Assembly (NCBI GenBank): GCA_023954855.1
Contig: JAGSGY010000019.1
Span: forward strand, 1 to 64,000
Origin: Pseudomonadota bacterium
Lineage (GTDB): Bacteria; Myxococcota_A; UBA796; GCA-2862545
Direction: 5' to 3'
DNA length: 64,000 bases
Position numbers and translations under genes: made by a program. The notes below the pieces were generated by a model, which worked only from the letters and a program-made list of their open reading frames with translations, had not been told where the DNA came from and searched no databases. Positions 50,410 through 57,846 of this stretch are shown here, piece by piece. Numbering within the stretch: position 1 is the stretch's first letter; each line of letters begins with the position of its first letter.

Positions 50410-50426
50410 GGCGGAAGACGTCCGCC
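50410..50426. other. Intercistronic hairpin between argR and the P-loop gene
   Basis: GGCGGA (50410-50415) pairs perfectly with TCCGCC (50421-50426) around a 5-nt loop, just upstream of the GGAGG of the next gene. There is no T-run. It may be a partial terminator or processing site separating argR from the biosynthetic genes, or it may present the ribosome site. Confidence 0.4.
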
Positions 50427-50455
50427 AAGCGTGAGAAGAGGGAAGAAACCCGAAA

Positions 50456-50851
50456 TCAGCGACGTCGCAGAGCTCGCGTCAGGCGCTCGCCAGCGCCCGC
50501 ATCGCGGAGCGCCACGAAGACGGTGTCATCGCCCGCGATGGTTCCAAACACGCCGTCGAGGTCCATGCCGTCGACGAACTGTGCCAGCACCGAAGCGTGT
50601 GCGGGGTCGGTCTTGAGAATGCAGAGACTCGCGTGCGGCGCCAGGTTCATCGAACGAATCGGCGCGCCAATGTCGTCGGAAGACGCCAGCGCGTAGACCC
50701 CGTCGACCTTCGTGACGCCGAGAGCCTTGAGCTCACGAGACACGGTCGCCTGGGTGACCGGATGGCCCTGCTGGTCGAGCGCGCGCACGAGCTCGCTCTG
50801 GGTCCGAAAGGCCCCCGACAGGATCAGGTCTGGAAGTAGAGTTCTCCACAT
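50456..50851 (-). CDS. argR: Arginine repressor
   Basis: A 131-residue ArgR/AhrC. The N-terminal winged helix has 'FRTQSELVRALDQQGHPVTQATVSRELKALGVTKVDGVYAL', with the SR-x-L-K-x-L recognition helix. The C-terminal hexamer/arginine domain has 'HASVLAQFVDGMDLDGVFGTIAGDDTVFVALRD', including the GT-AGDDT motif that binds arginine. I used the ATG at 50851. The predicted -10 ends 7 bp before it, which suggests a leaderless mRNA. It is the first gene of the arginine cluster and probably represses its own promoter through the palindrome at 50869-50883. Confidence 0.92.
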   Translation of the reverse strand: MWRTLLPDLILSGAFRTQSELVRALDQQGHPVTQATVSRELKALGVTKVDGVYALASSDDIGAPIRSMNLAPHASLCILKTDPAHASVLAQFVDGMDLDGVFGTIAGDDTVFVALRDAGAGERLTRALRRR

Positions 50852-50858
50852 GGAGTCC

Positions 50859-50887
50859 CGTATAGTATGCGTATAAAATACGCGCAA
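50859..50887 (-). promoter_or_regulatory. argR promoter overlapping an ARG-box-like palindrome
   Basis: On the minus strand TTGCGC (-35, 50882-50887) and TATACG (-10, 50859-50864) are 17 bp apart. The spacer and -35 hold a perfect palindrome GCGTAT-AAA-ATACGC (50869-50883). It is similar in size and AT centre to ArgR operators, but the flanks are GCG rather than TGA. Binding there would block RNA polymerase, implying arginine-dependent autorepression. The palindrome also covers codons 1-6 of the divergent nitroreductase gene. Confidence 0.6.
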
Positions 50888-51616
50888 CACGATGGGCGAA
50901 TTCCCCGGCTAGTCTTCGGCGCCAAGGAGGCGCAGATCACACGCCCGAACCATCCCTTCGTCCCGCACAAGCCCGCACCCGTCTCGCCAGTTGACGGCCT
51001 TTCAAGGGGCCAACGGCTCTTCGACGAGCTCGACGCACGACGGAGCGTCCGCTTCTTTTCAGATGCGCCCGTTCCACGCGAAATGATCGAGATCGCGATC
51101 CGCACCGCCAGCACCGCACCCTCTGGCGCGCATATGCAACCGTGGACCTTCGTCGCCATCTCGGACCTGGTGATCAAGGCCAAGATCCGCGAGGCCGCCG
51201 AAGCCGAGGAGTACGCCTCCTACGAGGGAGGACGCATGCCGGAAGACTGGCGCGAGGCCCTCGAACCGCTCGGCACCGACTGGCGAAAGCCCTTTCTCGA
51301 GACCGTGCCGTGGATCGTCGTGCTGTTCGCGCAGTCGTACGGCTTCACGGCCGACGGGCAGAAGAAGAAGCACTACTACGTGAAAGAGAGCGTCGGCTTG
51401 GCAGGAGGCCTGTTCGTCGCGTCACTCCACCGGATGGGGCTGTCCACACTCACGCACACGCCAAGCCCAATGGGATTCCTCACCGAGATCCTCGGCCGGC
51501 CATCGAACGAGAAGCCCTTCATCTTGTTTCCGGTGGGCTACGCCGCCGATGACTGCGTGGTGCCGGATCTCGAGCGCAAGCCCCTCGACGCGGTCTCGGC
51601 GTGGTTCGACGGCTAG
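50867..51616 (+). CDS. Iodotyrosine-deiodinase-like FMN nitroreductase
   Basis: A 249-residue flavoprotein. 'RRSVRFFSDAPVPREMIEIAIRTASTAPSGAHMQPWTFV' binds FMN phosphate and isoalloxazine. The middle, 'EEYASYEGGRMPEDWREALEPLGTDWRKPFLETVPWIVVLFAQSYGF', 'KKHYYVKESVGLAGGLFVASLHRMGLSTLTHTP' and 'LGRPSNEKPFILFPVGYAADD', resembles mammalian iodotyrosine deiodinase much more than typical nitroreductases. The three substrate-lid residues align: Glu115, Tyr119 and Lys141 (human Glu157, Tyr161, Lys182), with one extra residue before the Lys. Likely a reductive dehalogenase of halotyrosines or a related flavin reductase. The ATG at 50867 lies in the ArgR-like palindrome. Confidence 0.85.
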   Translation: MRIKYAQHDGRIPRLVFGAKEAQITRPNHPFVPHKPAPVSPVDGLSRGQRLFDELDARRSVRFFSDAPVPREMIEIAIRTASTAPSGAHMQPWTFVAISDLVIKAKIREAAEAEEYASYEGGRMPEDWREALEPLGTDWRKPFLETVPWIVVLFAQSYGFTADGQKKKHYYVKESVGLAGGLFVASLHRMGLSTLTHTPSPMGFLTEILGRPSNEKPFILFPVGYAADDCVVPDLERKPLDAVSAWFDG

Positions 51617-51618
51617 TT

Positions 51619-51646
51619 TTCGCCGAAGTTCGCCGATTTTCGCCGA
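51619..51646 (+). repeat. Three 10-bp-phased TTCGCCGA repeats (candidate UAS)
   Basis: TTCGCCGA occurs at 51619-51626, 51629-51636 and 51639-51646, exactly 10 bp apart, with a degenerate fourth unit (GATTCGTC) after. The repeats begin two bases after the nitroreductase stop and lie 61-88 bp upstream of the sigma-54 -24 box. That places them about 87-114 bp upstream of the predicted start, a normal place for enhancer-binding sites on one helix face. A GGCCGCGGCC palindrome lies between (51689-51698). Confidence 0.6.
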
Positions 51647-51706
51647 TTGATTCGTCAAAATCCGACACGTGAGCTGGAAGATCCGCTTGGCCGCGGCCTA
51701 GGCTGT

Positions 51707-51722
51707 TGGCCTTGACCTTGCA
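51707..51722 (+). promoter_or_regulatory. Sigma-54 (-24/-12) promoter of the FHA activator gene
   Basis: TGGCCTTGACCTTGCA matches the sigma-54 pattern TGGCAC-N5-TTGCA with correct GG-to-GC spacing (12 bp between the first G of each). The predicted start is near 51733, followed by TTGGAGGA and the ATG at 51747. A sigma-54-dependent activator gene behind a sigma-54 promoter suggests autoregulation. Confidence 0.65.
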
Positions 51723-51746
51723 GAACCTCATCTTGTTGGAGGACTC

Positions 51747-53369
51747 ATGTTGGCAACCCAAGGACCCGCTGCGACTTCGCGGCTCCCTCACCTGTGTTTC
51801 GAAATCGACGGCTCCCCGCAGTTCGCCTACTCCCTTGGAGGCGGACGCACTGTCCTAGGACGGGCCGATTCCTGCGACGTCGCCCTTCCGTCCGAGAAGA
51901 TCAGCCGCGTGCATTGCTTCGTCGAGCAGCGCGGCGAGGGATGGTGGCTGATCGACCGAAGCTCGAACGGCACCCTTCTCAATGGACTGCCGGTGCAGCG
52001 ACGAGCCCAGCTGAAGCCCGGTGACCTGGTCGGAATCGGCGACCTCGATGTGCGATTCCTTGTGGGGCCAGACACCGATCGCCTTCGCCCTACCGAGAGT
52101 CGCGTGTGTGCCGCCGTACACGAAGAGCCCGTAGGCATCGACGGTGACGGTCTCACCTCGTGCCGGGTCGCACTCACCGACACCAGCACCGGCCGAAGCT
52201 GGGTACTGAAGCGACAGCGCAGCTGGCTCGGTGGCCCCGGCGCCGACATCGAGATCGACCCCCACCTTGCCGTGCGGGGCTGCAGAGTTCACGTCGTGCG
52301 CGGTCGCCCAATGGTCGAGGCGGGAGAGGCCGCAGCCTTCGTGGCCGGGCAGCGGGTGCGGGAGACGGTCCCGATCTACCCCGGCGAGTCGCTGCGCATC
52401 GGCGACCACACCCTCGTCGTCGAGCACGTCTTCGAGCGGCGGGGACGCGAGCGCGAGCGCTTCGGTGAGATGGTCGGTGCCCATCCTGCGATGAAGCGCC
52501 TGTTCGGAGCCCTCGAGAAGGCGGCTGCCCACGACCATGCCGTTCTCCTCGTCGGCGAGAGCGGAACCGGCAAGGAGCTCGCTGCACGGGCGCTTCACGA
52601 CGTCGGTCCGAGAGCCGATGGGCCCTACGTCGCACTCAATGTGGCAGCGCTCTCCGAGAGTCTCTTCGAGTCCGAGATGTTCGGCCACGAGAAGGGCGCG
52701 TTCACCGGCGCCACCTCTCGGCAGGCCGGTGCCTTTCAGCGCGCAGACGGTGGCACTCTCTTCCTCGACGAGATCGGTGAGCTCGCCTTGCCGATGCAGG
52801 CCAAGCTCCTGCGAACCCTCGAGAGCGGAGAGGTGCGCCGAGTCGGTGGAGGGAAAGTCGAGTACCCGGATGTTCGCATCGTCGCGGCAACCAACCGCGA
52901 CCTACCCGCGATGGTTGCGGAAGGCACATTCCGAAGCGACCTCTACTTCCGTCTCAGCCAGCTACCGGTTCGGCTCCCACCCCTGCGCGGCCGGCGCACC
53001 GACATTCTGCCAATCGCCCAGGTGTTGCTGCATCGCATCGACCCAAAGGCGCGGCTTCTCGACGACGCGGCCGCCGCCCTCGAGCAATACGACTGGCCCG
53101 GCAACGTGCGCGAGCTCCGCAACGTGCTGACCCGCGCCGCCGTGCTTGGCGGCCCGATGGTGAGCAAGGGCATGCTCCAGTTCGAGCCGACCGCCTTCGG
53201 TGCCCCGTCGGCCTCCCAGGGGCTCACCGAGGACTACCAGGCCGCCGAGCGGCAGACCGTGCTTCAGGCCATGCGCGATGCAAGCGGAAACAAGGCGCGG
53301 GCGGCCCGCATTCTTGGCATGCCACGCAGCACCCTCACCTACAAGCTCAAGCGTCTCGGCTTGGTCTAG
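51747..53369 (+). CDS. FHA-domain sigma-54-dependent transcriptional activator
   Basis: A 540-residue enhancer-binding protein. The N-terminal FHA domain (about 28-105) has '[53 protein letters not shown]', which binds phosphothreonine. A second, degenerate FHA-like segment spans about 140-228. The AAA+ domain has Walker A 'GESGTGKE' (270-277), the sigma-54 contact 'GAFTGA' (317-322), Walker B '[12 protein letters not shown]' and the sensor '[13 protein letters not shown]'. The Fis-type HTH is at the end ('[27 protein letters not shown]'). There is no receiver domain, so input is probably a Ser/Thr kinase, the style common in Myxococcota. It is autonomous with its own promoter. Confidence 0.94.
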   Translation: MLATQGPAATSRLPHLCFEIDGSPQFAYSLGGGRTVLGRADSCDVALPSEKISRVHCFVEQRGEGWWLIDRSSNGTLLNGLPVQRRAQLKPGDLVGIGDLDVRFLVGPDTDRLRPTESRVCAAVHEEPVGIDGDGLTSCRVALTDTSTGRSWVLKRQRSWLGGPGADIEIDPHLAVRGCRVHVVRGRPMVEAGEAAAFVAGQRVRETVPIYPGESLRIGDHTLVVEHVFERRGRERERFGEMVGAHPAMKRLFGALEKAAAHDHAVLLVGESGTGKELAARALHDVGPRADGPYVALNVAALSESLFESEMFGHEKGAFTGATSRQAGAFQRADGGTLFLDEIGELALPMQAKLLRTLESGEVRRVGGGKVEYPDVRIVAATNRDLPAMVAEGTFRSDLYFRLSQLPVRLPPLRGRRTDILPIAQVLLHRIDPKARLLDDAAAALEQYDWPGNVRELRNVLTRAAVLGGPMVSKGMLQFEPTAFGAPSASQGLTEDYQAAERQTVLQAMRDASGNKARAARILGMPRSTLTYKLKRLGLV

Positions 53370-53483
53370 GAATGAAGGCTCCGAGGCCACTGCACACCCA
53401 GCAGGTCTACGTTCGTCACCGCACGTCACAGTGCCGTGCGAGCGCTTCGGTGCTCGATAGTCGAGCCAGAGTGAAGGAGTCCA

Positions 53484-54557
53484 ATGCACCGCTCTCTTGT
53501 CACCGCAGCAGCCCTCGGGCTGGCGTTTTCGGTCGGCCTCAGTCTCGGAGACGGGGCCACCCAGACCGCAACCGCCGCCGTCAGCCCCCTACAGACCGAC
53601 GAGCAGAACACCATCTCGGTCTTCGCGGCGGCCTCCCCTTCCGTGGTCTTCGTCGAGAGCACGGCCACTCGCAGGAATCCATGGACGGCCAAGGCCTTCG
53701 AGGTCCCACAGGGGAGTGGCAGTGGCTTTATCTGGGACCCGAAGGGGCACATCGTCACCAACTTCCACGTCGTGCAAGGGGCTTCGGCCTTGTCCGTCAA
53801 GTTGCAGGACGGCACCAGCTGGCCCGCCACCGTCGTCGGCGGTGATGCGAGCAAGGACCTCGCGGTGCTGAAGATCGAAGCGCCCAAGGCGGCCCTCACA
53901 CCGCTCAGCAGAGGTCTCTCTTCCGATCTTCGCGTGGGGCAGAAGGTCATCGCCATCGGCAACCCGTTCGGCCTAGACCATACCCTCACCTCCGGCGTGA
54001 TCTCCGCGCTCGGACGGGAGATCGAAGCCGTCAACGGTCGCTCGATCACCGGCGTGGTGCAGACCGACGCCGCCATCAACCCCGGAAACTCCGGCGGCCC
54101 GCTGCTGAACTCGCAGGGCGAACTCATCGGTGTGAACACCGCGATCTACAGCCTCTCCGGCGCGAGTGCGGGCATCGGCTTCGCCATCCCCGCAGACACC
54201 GTCTCCCGCATCGTTCCCCAGCTGATCTCGGACGGGCGAGTGCGACGTCCGGCGCTTGGCATCGCCATTCTCGGCGACCACGTCTCTCGTCGGGCCGGCA
54301 TCAACGGCGTCATCATCCGGTCGACCGACGAGAGCGGACCCGCCCACGCTGCCGGCCTGCGCGGCTTGACCCGCGCCTCGAACGGCGGCACGGAACTGGG
54401 CGACGTCATCGTCGCCGTGGGTGAGCATCAGGTGACCGACGCAGACTCGCTCTTCGCCGCGCTCGAGGCACACAAGATCGGCGAGGCCACGACCGTCACC
54501 GTTCTGCGCGACGGCGAACGAGCCAAGGTCGACGTCGATCTCGGCGAGCTTCGCTGA
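53484..54557 (+). CDS. DegP/HtrA-type trypsin-like serine protease with PDZ
   Basis: A 357-residue protein with a signal peptide ('VTAAALGLAFSVGLSLGDGATQTATA'), so periplasmic or exported. The catalytic triad is His95 ('VTNFHVVQGA'), Asp125 ('GDASKDLAVLK') and Ser203 ('INPGNSGGPLLNS'). 'GFAIPADTVSRIVPQLISDGRVRRPALGI' leads into one PDZ domain (about 265-355: 'INGVIIRSTDESGPAHAAGLRG...GDVIVAVGEHQVTDADSLFAALEAHKIGEATTVTVLRDGE'). One PDZ suits DegS-like or HhoB-like members. A role in envelope protein quality control is likely. It is 114 bp after the activator gene. Confidence 0.92.
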   Translation: MHRSLVTAAALGLAFSVGLSLGDGATQTATAAVSPLQTDEQNTISVFAAASPSVVFVESTATRRNPWTAKAFEVPQGSGSGFIWDPKGHIVTNFHVVQGASALSVKLQDGTSWPATVVGGDASKDLAVLKIEAPKAALTPLSRGLSSDLRVGQKVIAIGNPFGLDHTLTSGVISALGREIEAVNGRSITGVVQTDAAINPGNSGGPLLNSQGELIGVNTAIYSLSGASAGIGFAIPADTVSRIVPQLISDGRVRRPALGIAILGDHVSRRAGINGVIIRSTDESGPAHAAGLRGLTRASNGGTELGDVIVAVGEHQVTDADSLFAALEAHKIGEATTVTVLRDGERAKVDVDLGELR

Positions 54558-54608
54558 GACCGACCTGGCCGAATGGGCCAACCCTCCCTTGTCCGGTTAG
54601 GCGAGCGC

Positions 54609-54869
54609 ATGCGCATCCTCATCCTGCCCTTCCTGGTGCTCGCCGCCTGCAACATCGAGCTGCCGGACGAACGAAACTGCGACGACCGACTCGCCTACTA
54701 TCCAGACGAAGATGGCGACGGCATCGGCGAGCCGACCGACGTCTACATCGGCTGTGAGGCCCCCGAGGGCTGGGTCGACAACGTCGACACCGCGATGCCG
54801 TACGTCGGAGCCCGTCGCCGAGCACAGCCAAGCGGTTGGCGCCTTCCTCCGGGGTCGTCCTCCCGTTGA
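54609..54869 (+). CDS. Small putative lipoprotein with Asp-rich calcium-type motif
   Basis: An 86-residue product from the ATG at 54609. 'RILILPFLVLAACNIE' has a lipobox (L-A-A-C). 'YYPDEDGDGIGEPTDVYIGCEAPEGWVDNVDT' resembles one MopE/thrombospondin-3-like calcium repeat (DxDGDG followed by 'CEAPEGWVDN'), a unit usually present in many copies in myxobacterial surface proteins. Here the unit breaks off and a basic tail follows ('GARRRAQPSGWRLPPGSSSR'), so this could be the eroded remnant of a longer gene. Its TGA overlaps the plsB start by 4 bp in the TTG reading. Confidence 0.6.
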   Translation: MRILILPFLVLAACNIELPDERNCDDRLAYYPDEDGDGIGEPTDVYIGCEAPEGWVDNVDTAMPYVGARRRAQPSGWRLPPGSSSR

Positions 54870-57478
54870 CACCCACTGAGCCAACCGCGACTCCGGAACA
54901 ACCGCCCCGACGCACCGAGCCGCTAGCGCCCCCGAGCGAGGCCGTGCGCTACGGCTCCGCGATGCTGCGCAAGTTCGGCTGGTTCTACTACGTCAGTGGA
55001 CTTGGACGTCTGCTGTCCCGCGTACCGATGGATGAGCCATCGGCCGCCCGAATCCGAGAGGCTGCGAGTCGCGGCCCGATCGTCTACGTGCTGCTCAGGG
55101 CATCCACCCTCGACCACCTCGCGCTCAACACCGCTCTGAATCGCCGCCGACTACCCCTCTCGCTCTGGGCAAATGGCGTGACCAGCTTCACCTGGCAGCC
55201 CGTGGCCGAAGCCTGGGCAGACGTCGGCCGCCGGATCGCCACGCTATTCAGTATGGGCCCCCCGGACCCCATCGAGTCCGGCTGGGTCCAGCGCACCGTC
55301 GAGGGCGGGCACCCGGTCAGCGTCTTCATCTGGGGCCGACGGACGCTCGGTCAGTGGCTCACCCGCAAGTCTCCTCCGGACCCGCTGCACGCCATCCTCG
55401 CCGCACAGAAGGACTCGGATCAGGAGATCCAGCTCCTACCCGTTGTGGTCAGCTGGGACCGCTCGCCAGACGTGAAGGGCGGGACCGTTCGCAGCTTCAT
55501 CCAAGCGGCTCGCGAAGAACCGGGCCCCCTCTCACGGGCATGGCATCTGCTGTTCTCGCGTCACGATGCACACATCCAGGTCGGCGAGGCTGTCGATCTC
55601 AAGACCTTCGTCGAGCGCGTGCCGGAGCGTCGCAGAGACGGCGCACTCCGCACACTGTTGCGCCGATACCTGCGGCGCGAGACCAAGATCATCCGTGGCC
55701 CGCGGCTTCTGCCCTACGACGAGATGCGACGTCTGGTCCTCGACACGCCGCCGATGCGACGCCTCGCAAAGGAAGAGGCCGCCGCAAGCGGTCGAACCGA
55801 GGCCCAGGTGCAGCGCACTATGGTCAAGGAGTACCAGCACGTCGCAGCACACTTCCGCTGGTGGGTGATTCGCCTGCTCTACGTGGCGCTCTACCCGCTG
55901 TGGACCAAGGTCTTCGCAGGTGTCGACATCGGAGACGAAGACCTCGAGCGCATCCGCAACGCGATGCGCACCGGCACCGCGGTCATCATTCCCTCCCACA
56001 AGTCCCACTTCGACTACTTGCTGCTCTCCTGGCTGTTCTATGAGCACAAGCTGATCACCCCGCATGTCGTCGCAGGCGAAAATCTGGCGATCTGGCCGGT
56101 GTCGATCTTCCTGCGCGGCGGCGGAGGGTTCTTCATCAAGCGCAAGTTCTCGGGCGAGCGTATTCACCCCGCGGTGTTCAACCGCTACCTCCGCGAGCTC
56201 ATCCACCAGGGCTACCCGGTCGAGTTCTTCATCGAGGGCGGACGCACCCGCACGGGCAAGTTGTTGCCCGCAAAGACCGGCGTGCTCGGCATGGTGATGG
56301 AGGCGAGCATGCTCCGCCGCGCCGGTAAGGAAGTGACCCTGCTTCCCATGGCCCTCGCCTACGAGCAGGTCGCCGAAGAGAAGGCCTACGCCCGCGAGCT
56401 CGGCGGCGAGGACAAGCGTCCGGAGTCCCTGCAGCAGGTCGTCAAGGCTCGCAGCGTGCTCCGCCGCCGCTTCGGAAAAGTGTACTGCCGCGTCGGAGAG
56501 CCGATCCGGACATCGACCATCGTGGACCCCACCGATGACTCTCCCGCATGGACCGACCGACCGCAGGAAGAGCAACGCGAGAAGCTCCACCGTATCGGCG
56601 AACGGGTCATGCATCGCATCGGGCAGAGCACCGTTGTCCTGCCGACGTCGCTCCTCGCGCTCGCCCTGATGGCCCACCACCGCCGTGGCATCAAGCAAGA
56701 GGAGCTGCGCGCCCGGGTGCACCGCTTCCACAAGATGCTCACGCATCTCGACGCACCCGAAGCCTCATCGATGGCCCACTTCTCCCAGGCCCTGGTGCAG
56801 GCACAGGTGAAGTTCTCGGAGCAGGGGTTGATCACCGGCCACTCCATGGAAGGCACCCGCGTCTGGGGCATCAACGTGGACGAACGCATCACCCTGGCCT
56901 TCTACGCCAACATGCTGGTGCACTACTTCGCCCCGATGGGCTACGCGGCCGCCGCCATCCGCGGACTCGGGGACCAGGACAGCTTCACCGCAGAAGATGT
57001 CCGACCGAGCTTCATCGCCGTCGTTTGGCTGCTCCGCCGCGAGTTCGTGCTCGACCCCGACCGTTCCGCCGCCACTCTGCTCGACGAAGCCCTCCGTGAC
57101 CTCGTGCTTCATGGAGCCCTCACCGAGCACGAGGGAACCTTCAGGGTAGCCGAGACGTCTCACCTCTTCGAGATGTACAGCCTGTTCCGCGCACTGCTTG
57201 AGGGATACGCCGCCGTCGCGAGGCGTGCAGGCGCTCTACTCACCGACAAGCTCGACGCGAAGGGCCTCACCCGAGCCGTCATCGACGAGCGCGACGCCTT
57301 GCTCGACGCCGGCGCCGTCAGTCGCCCAGAGGCTCTGTCCCTCGACACGCTCAAGAACGCCGTGTCCTCCTACAAGGAGGCCGGCGGCTTGCGGGTCGAC
57401 GAGGACGGCATGCTCCACATCGTCCAAGACCAGCTCGCGCACACACTCGAGTTGCTCAAGCCTTTGGTCCGCGAATGA
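54866..57478 (+). CDS. plsB: Glycerol-3-phosphate acyltransferase (PlsB type)
   Basis: About 870 residues. I chose the TTG at 54866 because it overlaps the previous stop as TTGA, like many junctions here. A TTG at 54836 and an ATG at 54961 are also in frame. The acyltransferase block I is 'VIIPSHKSHFDYLLLSWLFYEH' (HxxxxD-type motif), then 'RGGGGFFIKRKFSG', 'PVEFFIEGGRTRTGKLLPAKTG' and 'VTLLPMALAYEQVAEE', all typical of PlsB and animal GPAT. Length is near E. coli PlsB (807) with an N-terminal extension. It makes lysophosphatidate at the inner membrane. Downstream coupling is ATGA with a two-helix membrane protein. Confidence 0.9.
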   Translation: MTPTEPTATPEQPPRRTEPLAPPSEAVRYGSAMLRKFGWFYYVSGLGRLLSRVPMDEPSAARIREAASRGPIVYVLLRASTLDHLALNTALNRRRLPLSLWANGVTSFTWQPVAEAWADVGRRIATLFSMGPPDPIESGWVQRTVEGGHPVSVFIWGRRTLGQWLTRKSPPDPLHAILAAQKDSDQEIQLLPVVVSWDRSPDVKGGTVRSFIQAAREEPGPLSRAWHLLFSRHDAHIQVGEAVDLKTFVERVPERRRDGALRTLLRRYLRRETKIIRGPRLLPYDEMRRLVLDTPPMRRLAKEEAAASGRTEAQVQRTMVKEYQHVAAHFRWWVIRLLYVALYPLWTKVFAGVDIGDEDLERIRNAMRTGTAVIIPSHKSHFDYLLLSWLFYEHKLITPHVVAGENLAIWPVSIFLRGGGGFFIKRKFSGERIHPAVFNRYLRELIHQGYPVEFFIEGGRTRTGKLLPAKTGVLGMVMEASMLRRAGKEVTLLPMALAYEQVAEEKAYARELGGEDKRPESLQQVVKARSVLRRRFGKVYCRVGEPIRTSTIVDPTDDSPAWTDRPQEEQREKLHRIGERVMHRIGQSTVVLPTSLLALALMAHHRRGIKQEELRARVHRFHKMLTHLDAPEASSMAHFSQALVQAQVKFSEQGLITGHSMEGTRVWGINVDERITLAFYANMLVHYFAPMGYAAAAIRGLGDQDSFTAEDVRPSFIAVVWLLRREFVLDPDRSAATLLDEALRDLVLHGALTEHEGTFRVAETSHLFEMYSLFRALLEGYAAVARRAGALLTDKLDAKGLTRAVIDERDALLDAGAVSRPEALSLDTLKNAVSSYKEAGGLRVDEDGMLHIVQDQLAHTLELLKPLVRE

Positions 57479-57846
57479 GCCAGATCGACGACCTGTTCGA
57501 GGGCGAGGACGCGGTCAAGCCGAACGTCGCGTTCATCTCCACGCTGCTCGTCGTCGGACTCCTGCTCTCGATTCTCGGCCTAGCGTGCAGCTCGGTCCCC
57601 GGCGGCATCCTGGTCTTGCTGGCCTTTCACTACGCAGACGTCGAGCTCGACCGCGTCGAGTCGGGCTATCTCCCCGAGACGGAGCGCCCGCGGGTGCGGC
57701 GCTTGCGAAGCTTCGCCCTGGCAGGTGTGGTGCTGCTCACCCTGGTCATCATTCAGCAGATCTGGCTGACCAGCATGGGCTTCTACGACGTGTTCTGGGA
57801 AGCGTCGCTGCGCACCCTGTTCGGCACCACCGAAGCCGTCAGCTAA
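57475..57846 (+). CDS. Small membrane protein with two transmembrane helices
   Basis: A 123-residue protein of unknown function started by ATGA overlap with plsB. Two hydrophobic helices lie at about 18-55 ('NVAFISTLLVVGLLLSILGLACSSVPGGILVLLAFHYADVELD') and about 82-105 ('FALAGVVLLTLVIIQQIWLT'), with a basic loop between ('ETERPRVRRLRS'). The acidic N-terminus 'SQIDDLFEGEDAVKP' should be cytoplasmic. It may help a membrane lipid enzyme such as PlsB (context only). It overlaps the convergent xseA stop by 8 bp. Confidence 0.72.
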   Translation: MSQIDDLFEGEDAVKPNVAFISTLLVVGLLLSILGLACSSVPGGILVLLAFHYADVELDRVESGYLPETERPRVRRLRSFALAGVVLLTLVIIQQIWLTSMGFYDVFWEASLRTLFGTTEAVS

